Below are positions 1 to 7,889 of a stretch of 64,000 nt of DNA, piece after piece. This DNA is from Tepidicella baoligensis. Lineage in GTDB: Bacteria > Pseudomonadota > Gammaproteobacteria > Burkholderiales > Burkholderiaceae_C. The position numbers and the translations under genes are program-made. Position 1 is the stretch's first letter. Each line of letters begins with the position of its first letter. The notes under the pieces were generated by a model. The model had not been told where the DNA came from. It saw only the letters and a program-made list of their open reading frames with translations, and ran no database searches. The stretch lies in contig NZ_JACCDB010000005.1 in the NCBI RefSeq assembly GCF_013432195.1, positions 62,001 to 126,000 of the forward strand, read 5' to 3'.

Positions 1-6
1 AAACGC

Positions 7-372
7 TTACGCCGCGGCCTCCTGCTGTTGGTTCTTGCGAGCCTCTTCACGCTCGACGGCCTTCATCATCGCGGAAGGAGCGGTTTCGGCCTTCTTCTTC
101 TGGATGACCAGATGGCGCAGCACCGCATCATTGAAGCGGAAGGCGTGCTCCAACTCAGACATCACGGCCTGATCGGCCTCGATGTTCAGGCACAGGTAGT
201 GAGCCTTGGACAGCTTGTTGATCTGGTAGGCCAGAGGACGGCGACCCCAGTCTTCGACACGATGGATCTGACCGTTGCCGGCCGTGATCATGCCTTTGTA
301 GCGTTCCAGCATGGCTGGAACCTGTTCACTCTGATCCGGATGGATCAGCATCACGATTTCGTAATGACGCAT
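7..372 (-). CDS. rpsF: 30S ribosomal protein S6
   Basis: Small-subunit ribosomal protein S6, which binds 16S rRNA together with S18 on the platform of the 30S subunit. The 121-residue product opens [19 protein letters not shown] and contains the S6 signature region around residues 35-70 ([17 protein letters not shown], then [10 protein letters not shown]). The C-terminal tail is Ala/Glu/Lys rich, as in many betaproteobacterial S6 proteins. The start is supported by an AAGGAG ribosome site seven bases upstream. The usual partners (priB, rpsR, rplI) would lie beyond the window edge at position 1. Transcription probably starts at the strong promoter at 437-466. The identification is secure. Confidence 0.98.
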   Translation of the reverse strand: MRHYEIVMLIHPDQSEQVPAMLERYKGMITAGNGQIHRVEDWGRRPLAYQINKLSKAHYLCLNIEADQAVMSELEHAFRFNDAVLRHLVIQKKKAETAPSAMMKAVEREEARKNQQQEAAA

Positions 373-436
373 GCAGACTCCTTGTGGATGAAAGCCGCCC
401 CCGGCGTCAACAGGGGTGCAGCAAGGTTAGCCAAAC

Positions 437-466
437 ATTATAAGCCTGCATTGAATTGCCGGTCAA
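437..466 (-). promoter_or_regulatory. sigma70-type promoter of rpsF
   Basis: Read on the minus strand, TTGACC (461-466) and TATAAT (437-442) are separated by 18 bases, close to the consensus. The predicted start near 430 gives a leader of about 58 bases before rpsF. The -35 box overlaps the stop codon of the upstream symporter gene (463-465). This is inferred from sequence only. Confidence 0.8.
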
Positions 467-2601
467 GATCGATGCCGCTCTCCCCCGCTGGACGGCTCCT
501 CCCAGCGGGGCGGGAGCCGGCTGCCACCCCGAACGTATTCGACCAGCGCTTGCACGTGGGCAGGTGGACGGGGCGTGAGCAAACTGACCAGCACCATGAC
601 GGCAAACCCCACGGGCACGCCGAACACGCCGGCCGAAACCGGCTGTATGCCCCACCACAGATCGATTGGAGCCGTGACCCCGAAGGCCGAACGCAACCAG
701 GGCTGGTTGAGCACCATGTAGTAGAACGTGACGCCGAGGCCACTGATCATGCCGGCGACGGCCGCCACGGCGGTGGTGCGTTTCCAGAAAATGCCCAAGA
801 CCAGAGCCGGGAAGAATGCAGCCGCCGCAATGGAAAATGCCGATGACACCAGGAACAGGATATCCGCAGGCTTCTGCGCGGCCACGTAGGCGGCGGCCAG
901 CGCCACCATCAGCAACAGCACCTTGGAGATCGTGACCCGTCGCGCGGTGGCAGCGTTCGGGTCGATCATTTTGTAGTAGAGGTCATGGCTGAGCGCGTTG
1001 GCGATCGTCAACAGCAGCCCGTCAGCCGTGGACAAGGCTGCCGCCAGCCCGCCTGCCGCGACCAGCCCGGCGATCACGTAAGGCAGCCCGGCGATCTCGG
1101 CGGTGGCCAAGACGATGATGTCCGCGCCGATGGAGATTTCGTTGAGCTGCAAGATGCCGTCCAGATTGACATCCTGCACGCGCAACAGGTCGGCATCGAC
1201 ACGGCTCCAGGCGGCCACCCAGGCCGGCAACTGGTCGAAGGGGGTGCCGACGAGCACGTTGAACACCTCGAACTTGACCAGCACCGCCAGAGCCGGCGCA
1301 GTGAAGTAGAGCAGGCCGATGAACAAGAGCGACCAGGTGACGGACTGCCTCGCCTGACGCACATCGGGCACGGTGTAGTACCGCATCAGGATGTGGGGCA
1401 GTGCCGCCGTGCCCAGCATGAGGCAGAACACCAGTGCCAGGAAGTTGCGCCGCGATTCGGTGAAGATTTGGCGCTCCTCCGGACTGCCATGGGGATCTCC
1501 CGCGAAGGGCTGGGCGTGCGGCTGCATCCCGTTGAGCGGCTTCGATTTCGCCTGTGCCTCCGCCAGCTGACGCGTCCACAGTTCGCGCGCACTGGCTTCG
1601 TCGCGGGGCATGCGCGAGAGCGCCTTTTCGGCTTCGGCGATCTCGGAGGCCATGCCGTTGAAGTCGCGCAAGGCATCCAAATGCCGCTCGGCCATTTGAC
1701 GATCGTGCAGCAACGCAGCGCCGGGGTCCTGCAACTTGTCCTCCAGAATGCCCGCTTGGTGTTGGTAGATCATGCGCACCTGGATTTCGGCCTCGTCCTC
1801 GGTCAGTTCACGCTCGCGCTCGGTGATTTTCTGGAGCTGCTGGCCGTAGATCAGTTGCGGAATGGGAAAGCCGGTCTGCTTGATCGACAACCACACCACC
1901 GGCAGCATGTAGGCGATGATGAGGACGATGTACTGCGCCACCTGGGTCCACGTCACGGCGCGCATGCCTCCGAGGAAGGAGCACACCAGAATACCGCCCA
2001 AGCCCAGGAACACGCCGACTTCGAACGCCACGCCCGTGAGACGGGAGGTGATCAGCCCCACCCCGTAGATCTGGGCAACCACGTAGATGAACGAGCACAG
2101 GATGGCCGCGCCTATGCCCAGCAGCCGTGGCCAGTGCCCACCGTAGCGTTCCCCCAGAAAGTCAGGGATGGTGAACTGGCCGAAACGCCGGAGGTACGGC
2201 GCGAGCAGCAGCGCTACCAGGCAGTACCCCCCCGTCCAGCCCAGCACATAAGCCAGCCCGCTGTAACCGTGCACATAGAGCGTGCCCGCCAAGCCGATGA
2301 ATGAGGCGGCCGACATCCAGTCGGCCCCGGTGGCCATGCCGTTGTAGACCGCGGGCACCCGCCGCCCCGCCACGTAGTACTCGACCGGGTCGATGGTGCG
2401 GCTCATGATGCCGATGGCGGCATAGACCCCGATGGTGGCGAGCAGGAAGATCATCCCGATCCACTCGCGGGGCAGGCCAAGCTGTTCCAGCACGGCCAAG
2501 ACACCAACGAACAGAAAAAAAGCACCGGTGAACCACAAATACACCCGGTCCAGCTGGCGCCGGAAGACCTGTTGGGCTTGCGGCGTCATGTCATGAGCCA
2601 T
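463..2601 (-). CDS. sodium:solute symporter, large subunit (VC_2705-type, with long charged insertion)
   Basis: Inner-membrane sodium:solute symporter (SSS family) of 712 residues. The N-terminal half has the family segments, e.g. YYVAGRRVPAVYNGMATGADW followed by APYLRRFGQFTIPDFLGERYG, and many membrane helices follow. Residues about 255-375 form a very hydrophilic Glu/Arg-rich stretch (KITERERELTEDEAE onward) that ordinary SSS proteins lack. Near residue 480 the loop DVNLDGILQLNE matches an EF-hand calcium loop. The gene overlaps the upstream DUF4212 gene by 11 bases, as expected for the two-subunit VC_2705-type symporters. The substrate cannot be read from sequence; acetate or another small carboxylate is a reasonable inference from the family. 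Confidence 0.9.
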   Translation of the reverse strand: MAHDMTPQAQQVFRRQLDRVYLWFTGAFFLFVGVLAVLEQLGLPREWIGMIFLLATIGVYAAIGIMSRTIDPVEYYVAGRRVPAVYNGMATGADWMSAASFIGLAGTLYVHGYSGLAYVLGWTGGYCLVALLLAPYLRRFGQFTIPDFLGERYGGHWPRLLGIGAAILCSFIYVVAQIYGVGLITSRLTGVAFEVGVFLGLGGILVCSFLGGMRAVTWTQVAQYIVLIIAYMLPVVWLSIKQTGFPIPQLIYGQQLQKITERERELTEDEAEIQVRMIYQHQAGILEDKLQDPGAALLHDRQMAERHLDALRDFNGMASEIAEAEKALSRMPRDEASARELWTRQLAEAQAKSKPLNGMQPHAQPFAGDPHGSPEERQIFTESRRNFLALVFCLMLGTAALPHILMRYYTVPDVRQARQSVTWSLLFIGLLYFTAPALAVLVKFEVFNVLVGTPFDQLPAWVAAWSRVDADLLRVQDVNLDGILQLNEISIGADIIVLATAEIAGLPYVIAGLVAAGGLAAALSTADGLLLTIANALSHDLYYKMIDPNAATARRVTISKVLLLMVALAAAYVAAQKPADILFLVSSAFSIAAAAFFPALVLGIFWKRTTAVAAVAGMISGLGVTFYYMVLNQPWLRSAFGVTAPIDLWWGIQPVSAGVFGVPVGFAVMVLVSLLTPRPPAHVQALVEYVRGGSRLPPRWEEPSSGGERHRS

Positions 2602-2866
2602 GGGGCTCCTCGGTGTTCGGGGGATCGACCACGCCGTAACGCCTGTCCAGCCGGTTCATGTACCAGGCATAGAGCGCGATGATGAGCCCATACACGATCA
2701 GGCCGCCCTGTGCCGCCATCCAGTAGCTGAAGGGCCAGCCGAAGAACACGAAATCGAGGTCGCGGGCGAAATAGCTGACCACGAAGGACACGACGAACCA
2801 GACCAGCAGCAAAGCCGCCGTGATCGCCTGGACCCGGCGCCAGTACCGGCGTGGGTCGCCCTTCAT
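2591..2866 (-). CDS. DUF4212 small subunit of sodium:solute symporter
   Basis: A 91-residue membrane protein with two predicted helices (about residues 15-33 and 46-70) and a charged tail. It carries the DUF4212 pattern: YWRRVQAITAALLLVW, then the conserved FGWPFSYWMAAQGGLIVYG segment, then WYMNRLDRRYGV. DUF4212 proteins sit beside VC_2705-type symporters and are taken as their small subunit; the exact role is unknown. The start overlaps the stop of the TPR gene as ATGA, and the 3' end overlaps the symporter start, so translation of the three is probably coupled. Confidence 0.92.
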   Translation of the reverse strand: MKGDPRRYWRRVQAITAALLLVWFVVSFVVSYFARDLDFVFFGWPFSYWMAAQGGLIVYGLIIALYAWYMNRLDRRYGVVDPPNTEEPHGS

Positions 2867-3456
2867 GCGCGCTCCTCTGGGGCGTGGGTGCCCAGGTAGG
2901 CGGCGGCCAGCCGGGCTGCCACGCGGGGTTCGAACCCCTGCAGATGCCGCACCAGTTCATGCAGCCGGTCCGTTTGGCCGAGGGCGGCATGGATGTGCGC
3001 CATGTCCTCGTAGGCCGCGGGGCTCCAGGGTTGGAGTTCGGCGTTGCGCTTCAGGGCCTCCAGGGCCTCATCGGGGCGACCCAGCCGCCACAGGCAGCGC
3101 CCCATGCCATACCAAGCCAGGTCTAAACCCGGCGATCTGGCCACGGCGGCCTGGAACGCCCGCAAGGCTTCTTCGTGACGCTGTGAAGATTCCAGCAAAA
3201 AACCGAGGTTGTAGAGCGCGTCGGCCCGCTGCGGCGTCAGGGCGACGAGCCGGCGCTGCCAGGCCAGCGCGGCGCGTTGCCGGCCCGCCTGGGCGCGCAG
3301 AAACGCCAAGGCACCCAGGGCACGGACATCGTGGGAGGACAGACGCACCAATCGCCACCAGCACCCCACACTGGACGCGGTCATGCCCAACAACATGGAC
3401 GCCTGGGCCAGCAGGAGCCAGCCCAAGCGCTTGGCGTTCAACGGCCAAGCCGTCAT
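2863..3456 (-). CDS. membrane-anchored TPR protein
   Basis: A 197-residue protein with one N-terminal hydrophobic segment (about residues 8-28) followed by tetratricopeptide-like repeats. Helical repeat cores are visible at DALYNLGFLLESSQRHEEAL, LAWYGMGRCLWRLGRPDEAL and AAYEDMAHIHAALGQTDRL. TPR domains bind proteins, and no enzyme motif is present. The start at 3456 (MTAWPLNAKRL) is chosen because it overlaps the upstream stop as ATGA; the open frame reaches further upstream but there encodes only shadow sequence. It lies between a small membrane protein and a two-subunit symporter, so a role in assembling or regulating that transporter is possible but unproven. Confidence 0.8.
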   Translation of the reverse strand: MTAWPLNAKRLGWLLLAQASMLLGMTASSVGCWWRLVRLSSHDVRALGALAFLRAQAGRQRAALAWQRRLVALTPQRADALYNLGFLLESSQRHEEALRAFQAAVARSPGLDLAWYGMGRCLWRLGRPDEALEALKRNAELQPWSPAAYEDMAHIHAALGQTDRLHELVRHLQGFEPRVAARLAAAYLGTHAPEERA

Positions 3457-3761
3457 CGGCACAGCTCCATGCCGGCCTCGAGGCACAGACCGATCTTGCC
3501 GAACAGGGCGACCAGCCACACCAGCAGCAACAGGCAGAACGCAACCACTGGCCAGTGCTCGCGAGGCACCCAGCGCGGCGTGATCCATGAAGCCATCACG
3601 ATGAACGGGCGCGCCAACGTATCCAGCAGCCACCCAAAGGGATTGCCCTGCCCGGCATTCGGTGCGACGCGCCGCAACCAGACGGACAGCACCCAGCGGC
3701 CCAGCAGGGCGAGCAGTGCGATTTCGGCGATCAGTTTGGTGGCGGTGACGAACAACAGCAT
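3453..3761 (-). CDS. small integral membrane protein, possibly YggT-like
   Basis: A 102-residue protein with two or three hydrophobic segments (about residues 1-28, 45-60 and 70-92). The middle part (NPFGWLLDTLARPFIVMASW, then ITPRW) resembles the loop of YggT-family proteins, but the match is loose and I do not assign the family firmly. Its stop overlaps the start of the TPR gene by ATGA, making it the first gene of a four-gene coupled operon ending with the symporter. The function is unknown. Confidence 0.7.
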   Translation of the reverse strand: MLLFVTATKLIAEIALLALLGRWVLSVWLRRVAPNAGQGNPFGWLLDTLARPFIVMASWITPRWVPREHWPVVAFCLLLLVWLVALFGKIGLCLEAGMELCR

Positions 3762-3818
3762 GGTGGGATGTGTACCCGTAGCTTACCAAGCCCGGAAACG
3801 GCGCCGCGTGGGTGTACC

Positions 3819-5306
3819 ATGTCCGCATCCGAGGCCCCCACCACGACCATGCCCGAACAGCCGCAACCCCGCAGCACCGACAACTACGTCAACCTGATCA
3901 CGACCCCCGTGAAGGCCTTGCTCAAGCGACCGGTGGTGTCTCTGCCCCCCAACACACCGATCATCGAAGCGGCACAGACCATGCGAGACCAGCGCGTCTC
4001 CTCGGTGCTCATCGTGCAAGATGGGGTGCTGTTCGGGCTCATCACCGACCGCGACCTGCGCAACCGGGTGGTGGCCGCAGGCATGGATACGCAGCGCCCA
4101 ATCATGGAAATCGCCACGCTCGCGCCGATGACCATCGACATCCACCGCCACGCCTTCGATGCCTTGCTGATGATGGCCCGGCACAACATCCACCATGTGC
4201 CCGTGATGGAGGGCACCCATGTGGTCGGGATGATCACCAGCACCGATCTGACCGAGCAGCAAAGCAACTCGGCGGTGTACCTGGCCGGTGCGATCTACAA
4301 GCAGACGTCGGTGGCCGGGCTGGTCGAGGTCAGCTCCCGCATCAAGCGATTGCAGCAAAACCTCGCCGCGGCCGAGGCCAGCGCCTACAGCACGGGGCAT
4401 ATCGTATCGGCGATCACCGACGCCCTGACCTCGAGGCTGCTGCAGCTCGGGGAGCTGGCATTCGGCCCGCCGCCGGTGGACTACGCCTGGGTGGCTGCCG
4501 GCTCGCAAGGGCGCAATGAGCAGACCGCGAAGTCCGACCAGGACAACTGCATGATCCTCGACGACGCTTACGACGAGCGGGCCCATGGCGAATACTTCCG
4601 GCAGCTCTCGCGCTTCGTTTGCGACGGACTCAACGAATGCGGCTATGTGTACTGCCCCGGCGAGATGATGGCCATGACCGACGCGTGGCGCCAGCCGCTG
4701 CGCAAATGGCGCCAGTACTTTCACCACTGGATCGATCAGCCGGAGCCCAAGTCGCTGATGCTGACCTGCGTGTTTTTCGATCAGCGCTTCGTGTACGGCA
4801 AACAGGATCTGCTCGACAGCCTGCGCGCCGAGGTGCTGCAGCGCACCCGCACGCAGCGGCTGTTCCTCGCCTTCATGGTGGGCAATGCCCTGACCCATCA
4901 GCCGCCACTGAACTGGTGGGGCAACCTCTCGCTGATCCGCGACGGTGAGCACGCCGGCACGATCGACCTGAAACACACCGGGATCGTGCCCATCATCGAT
5001 CTGGCCAGGGTGTACGCACTGGCCGGGGGCTGTGCGGCGGTCAACACGCGGGAACGACTGGAAAACGCCGCCGCCAGCGGGGAAATCACCGAGCAGCGCG
5101 TGCGCGACCTGCTCGACGCGCTGGAATACCTGAGCACGCTGCGCATCCAGCACCAGGCGCGGCGGATGTCGGACGGGCACGCCGCCGACAATTACCTGCG
5201 GCCCAGCGAGCTGTCGAATTTCGAGCGCGGGCACCTCAAGGAGGCATTCGCGGTGGTCAAGAGCCTGCAAGGGGTTCTGGCCCACCGTTACCCCATGAGT
5301 CGCTGA
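3819..5306 (+). CDS. CBS-pair / DUF294 putative nucleotidyltransferase
   Basis: A 495-residue predicted signal-transduction protein. Two CBS domains (about residues 28-85 and 95-150) form an adenine-nucleotide-sensing pair. A DUF294 nucleotidyltransferase core follows with the GlnD-like pattern GSQGRNEQ then KSDQDN (about residues 225-245), and then a DUF294 C-terminal helical domain (about 350-490). Many homologues also carry an N-terminal cyclic-nucleotide-binding domain, which is absent here. The start at MSASEAP is preferred; MPEQPQP 30 bases later is possible, and neither has a clear ribosome site. The gene converges on the exonuclease gene with a 17-base gap. In pseudomonads similar genes sit beside a nuclease and an acetate permease, so the association is conserved. 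Confidence 0.87.
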   Translation: MSASEAPTTTMPEQPQPRSTDNYVNLITTPVKALLKRPVVSLPPNTPIIEAAQTMRDQRVSSVLIVQDGVLFGLITDRDLRNRVVAAGMDTQRPIMEIATLAPMTIDIHRHAFDALLMMARHNIHHVPVMEGTHVVGMITSTDLTEQQSNSAVYLAGAIYKQTSVAGLVEVSSRIKRLQQNLAAAEASAYSTGHIVSAITDALTSRLLQLGELAFGPPPVDYAWVAAGSQGRNEQTAKSDQDNCMILDDAYDERAHGEYFRQLSRFVCDGLNECGYVYCPGEMMAMTDAWRQPLRKWRQYFHHWIDQPEPKSLMLTCVFFDQRFVYGKQDLLDSLRAEVLQRTRTQRLFLAFMVGNALTHQPPLNWWGNLSLIRDGEHAGTIDLKHTGIVPIIDLARVYALAGGCAAVNTRERLENAAASGEITEQRVRDLLDALEYLSTLRIQHQARRMSDGHAADNYLRPSELSNFERGHLKEAFAVVKSLQGVLAHRYPMSR

Positions 5307-5323
5307 ATCGGCAGACACGGCCA

Positions 5324-7519
5324 TCAGTACTTGATGCGGGCGTAATAGGTCTGCTGGGCGGCGTGCAGGGCTTGGCCCAGGGTGTGGATGCCTTTTTCCG
5401 CCAGCAGAGGGATCAGCTTCAGAAACACCTCGGCGGTGACCATGGCGTCCCCCATGGCCGTGTGGCGCCCGATGACCGCGACGTTGAAGCGTTCGGCGAT
5501 CGCTTCGAGGCGGTGCGAGTCCTGGTTCGGATGGACCAAGGCGGACAGCAGGAGCGTATCGAGCACGGGCTGGTCGAAAACGACACCGGAGCGCTTTTCC
5601 TTGAGTTGCAAAAAGCGCATGTCGAACGCGGCGTTGTGGGCCACCAGCACGGTGTCTTGCGCAAAGGCGTGAAATGCCTGCAGCACCTCGGTGATGCGGG
5701 GCTGACCCGCGACCATTTCGGGGGTGATGCCGTGGATGGGAATGGACGCGGGCGGAATCGGGCGCTGCGGATCGACCAATTGCTCGAAGCACTCTTGTCG
5801 CAACAACTTGCCGTTGACGATGCGGGTGGCCCCGATCTGGATGATCTCATCGCCTTGGGCGGGGTTCAACCCGGTGGTCTCGGTGTCGAACACGGTGTAC
5901 GACAGCTCGGTCAGCGGCATGTCTTCCAGGGCTCGGCTGCGGGCCGTGGTGCGGAACAGGTCGAAATCGTAATACTCGGGGCGGCTTTCGCTGCGCACGA
6001 AGGCGGCGCTGTCGAGCTGATCCTGTGGTGTCGCCGAGGGCAGCAGGAAACGGAAGAAGGCCTGGTGGCTGGCCCGGTCACGTTCGAACCAAAAGGCACC
6101 GCCGTGCCGCTCCACCACGTCACGCACCGACAGCGCCGATGCCTCCTGCCCCATCCGCATCGGGTCGATCTCCCAACCCATGACGGTTTCCGTGCTGACG
6201 GCCGGGCCGCTCCAGAGCAGGTCGAGTTCGACCTTCTGCCGCCCCTGTGACGACGCATGCAGGCGCAACCCCACGAAACGGATGTCGAACGCCTCACGCA
6301 GGCGGGCACTGAGATAGACCAGCACCTGCAGGATGGAAAAGCTCTCGATGCGCAACCACAAATGGCCATCCACGCCCATCTCGGAGACGGGAATGCCCAG
6401 GGCTTCCTCGATGCGCCGGCTCGCCGCCGCGATCAGGTCGGCGCCGAGCATATCCTCCATGGGCCAGCGCGTCTTGAGCGCGTCGGCCGACTCGCGCAGC
6501 AGCCGTTGCATGCGCTCCGACATGCCATCCACCTCTTCCCGCACCACGGCCAGGAAACGCTCGCGCATGCTGGGGTCCAGATCGGGATAGTCGAGCATTT
6601 CCAGCGCGGCCTTGATGTTGGCCAGCGCGGAGCGGCTGCCTTCCGTCAACCCGAGCAGCAGCCGTTCCCGGGCGGATTCGTCCTCGAACTCCCGAGTGAT
6701 GTTCTCCAGCATCAACACGAAACCGGCGAGACGGGTGGCGGCGTCGCCCTCCTCGGCGCCTGCGACCGCTCGCACGGGCGCCATTTGCACCCGCAGCAGC
6801 TGTCCGGACCGTGTGGTGGTGACGAACTGCGCCGTGGGGTGAGCGGCGCCCCGCTGCAGGCGCTGCTGCACGCTTTCCAGCGCATGGGCCACGAGCCGGC
6901 GTTCGAACACGGTGTAGATGGATCGACCCAAGCCGATCAGTTCGGCGCCATCGGCCAGCCGCGGGGCCTGGGACATGGCGCGAAACTGCATGCGGGCGCG
7001 GTTGTTGTACAGGAGAATCCGCCCGTCGAGGTTGCAAACCACCACGCTTTGCGTCAGCTCCGACATCAGCGCCGCGAGACGCGATTTTTCCTGCTCGATG
7101 CTCTGGGCCGCCTCACGGACCTTGGCATCCATCTGCCGACGCAACTCCTCGCGCTGACCCACGAGCTGGTTGAACAGCTTGGCGAGTTCACGGGTCTCGA
7201 CGTTGCCCTTGGGCCGCAGCTCCCGCACCACATCGGTCCGCAACAAGACGCGCGCCTCCTCGGCCAACTGGACCGAGGGCGTGACCCAGTGGTCGAACCA
7301 GCGCTTCAGCCCCCAGGCGATCGCGCCCATGCCCATGCCCCAGGTCAGGGACACCAGCACCAGGCGATCCCCGAGCAGGCTCCAGGCGACCTCGCGGGCC
7401 TGCGGATCGAGGGTCGAGCCGATCAGCCAAAAGGTCAGCAACAACCAGACCACCGAGACGGCGGCCGCCACCCCGAGCAGCCACCACAGGCGCCGGTCTG
7501 TGCGACGGGGGCCTGCCAT
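5324..7519 (-). CDS. membrane sensor-like protein (HAMP/PAS/pseudo-kinase) fused to DnaQ-type 3'-5' exonuclease
   Basis: A 731-residue fusion. Two membrane segments (about residues 12-37 and 52-72) are followed by a HAMP-like/coiled-coil linker, a PAS-like domain (about 150-270, with QSVVVCNLDGRILLYNNRA) and a region laid out like a kinase dimerisation and ATPase module (about 290-520). The usual H-box is replaced by GLTEGSRSALANIKAALEML, with no phospho-accepting histidine, and no clear G1/G2 ATP-binding boxes are seen. The C-terminal domain (about 540-710) is a complete DnaQ/PolC-type exonuclease: ExoI FDTETTGL (Asp545), ExoII HNAAFDMRFL and ExoIII HTAMGDAM. The start at 7519 is one base after the response regulator stop, so the two are translationally linked. 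Its target nucleic acid is unknown. Confidence 0.88.
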   Translation of the reverse strand: MAGPRRTDRRLWWLLGVAAAVSVVWLLLTFWLIGSTLDPQAREVAWSLLGDRLVLVSLTWGMGMGAIAWGLKRWFDHWVTPSVQLAEEARVLLRTDVVRELRPKGNVETRELAKLFNQLVGQREELRRQMDAKVREAAQSIEQEKSRLAALMSELTQSVVVCNLDGRILLYNNRARMQFRAMSQAPRLADGAELIGLGRSIYTVFERRLVAHALESVQQRLQRGAAHPTAQFVTTTRSGQLLRVQMAPVRAVAGAEEGDAATRLAGFVLMLENITREFEDESARERLLLGLTEGSRSALANIKAALEMLDYPDLDPSMRERFLAVVREEVDGMSERMQRLLRESADALKTRWPMEDMLGADLIAAASRRIEEALGIPVSEMGVDGHLWLRIESFSILQVLVYLSARLREAFDIRFVGLRLHASSQGRQKVELDLLWSGPAVSTETVMGWEIDPMRMGQEASALSVRDVVERHGGAFWFERDRASHQAFFRFLLPSATPQDQLDSAAFVRSESRPEYYDFDLFRTTARSRALEDMPLTELSYTVFDTETTGLNPAQGDEIIQIGATRIVNGKLLRQECFEQLVDPQRPIPPASIPIHGITPEMVAGQPRITEVLQAFHAFAQDTVLVAHNAAFDMRFLQLKEKRSGVVFDQPVLDTLLLSALVHPNQDSHRLEAIAERFNVAVIGRHTAMGDAMVTAEVFLKLIPLLAEKGIHTLGQALHAAQQTYYARIKY

Positions 7520-7520
7520 C

Positions 7521-7889
7521 TCAGCTTCCCAGCATCTCGCGCACTTTTTCCACCAGCTCACGGGTGGAAAAGGGCTTGGTCATGTAAGCATTGGCACCCA
7601 GGGCCAGCCCCTTGGCCACGTCGGTATCCCGGCCTTTGGCGGTGAGCATGAGGATGCGGGTGTCCTTCACCTGCTCGTGGGCACGGATTTCCTGGCACAC
7701 ATCGAAGCCGGTCTTGCGCGGCATCATCACGTCGAGCAGCACCAGATCGGGGCGATGGGTCAGAATGGCCTCGACGGCCTCCTGGCCATCCCGGGCCAGC
7801 TTCACCTCATAGCCTTCGCGCTTCATGAGGAATTCAAGCGAAATGAGGATGTTGGGCTCATCGTCGGCAATCAGTATCGTGGCGCTCAT
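7521..7889 (-). CDS. single-domain response regulator (CheY-like)
   Basis: A 122-residue receiver domain with no output domain. The acidic pocket is ADDEP at residues 8-12, the phospho-acceptor is Asp53 in LLDVMMP, the switch Thr is in MLTAKG, and the conserved Lys is in YMTKPFS near residue 104. All catalytic residues are present. It overlaps the end of the sensor kinase gene by ATGA and is followed after one base by the exonuclease fusion. It is thus the natural phosphorylation partner of the upstream kinase and a candidate to act on the downstream pseudo-kinase protein by protein contact. Confidence 0.95.
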   Translation of the reverse strand: MSATILIADDEPNILISLEFLMKREGYEVKLARDGQEAVEAILTHRPDLVLLDVMMPRKTGFDVCQEIRAHEQVKDTRILMLTAKGRDTDVAKGLALGANAYMTKPFSTRELVEKVREMLGS

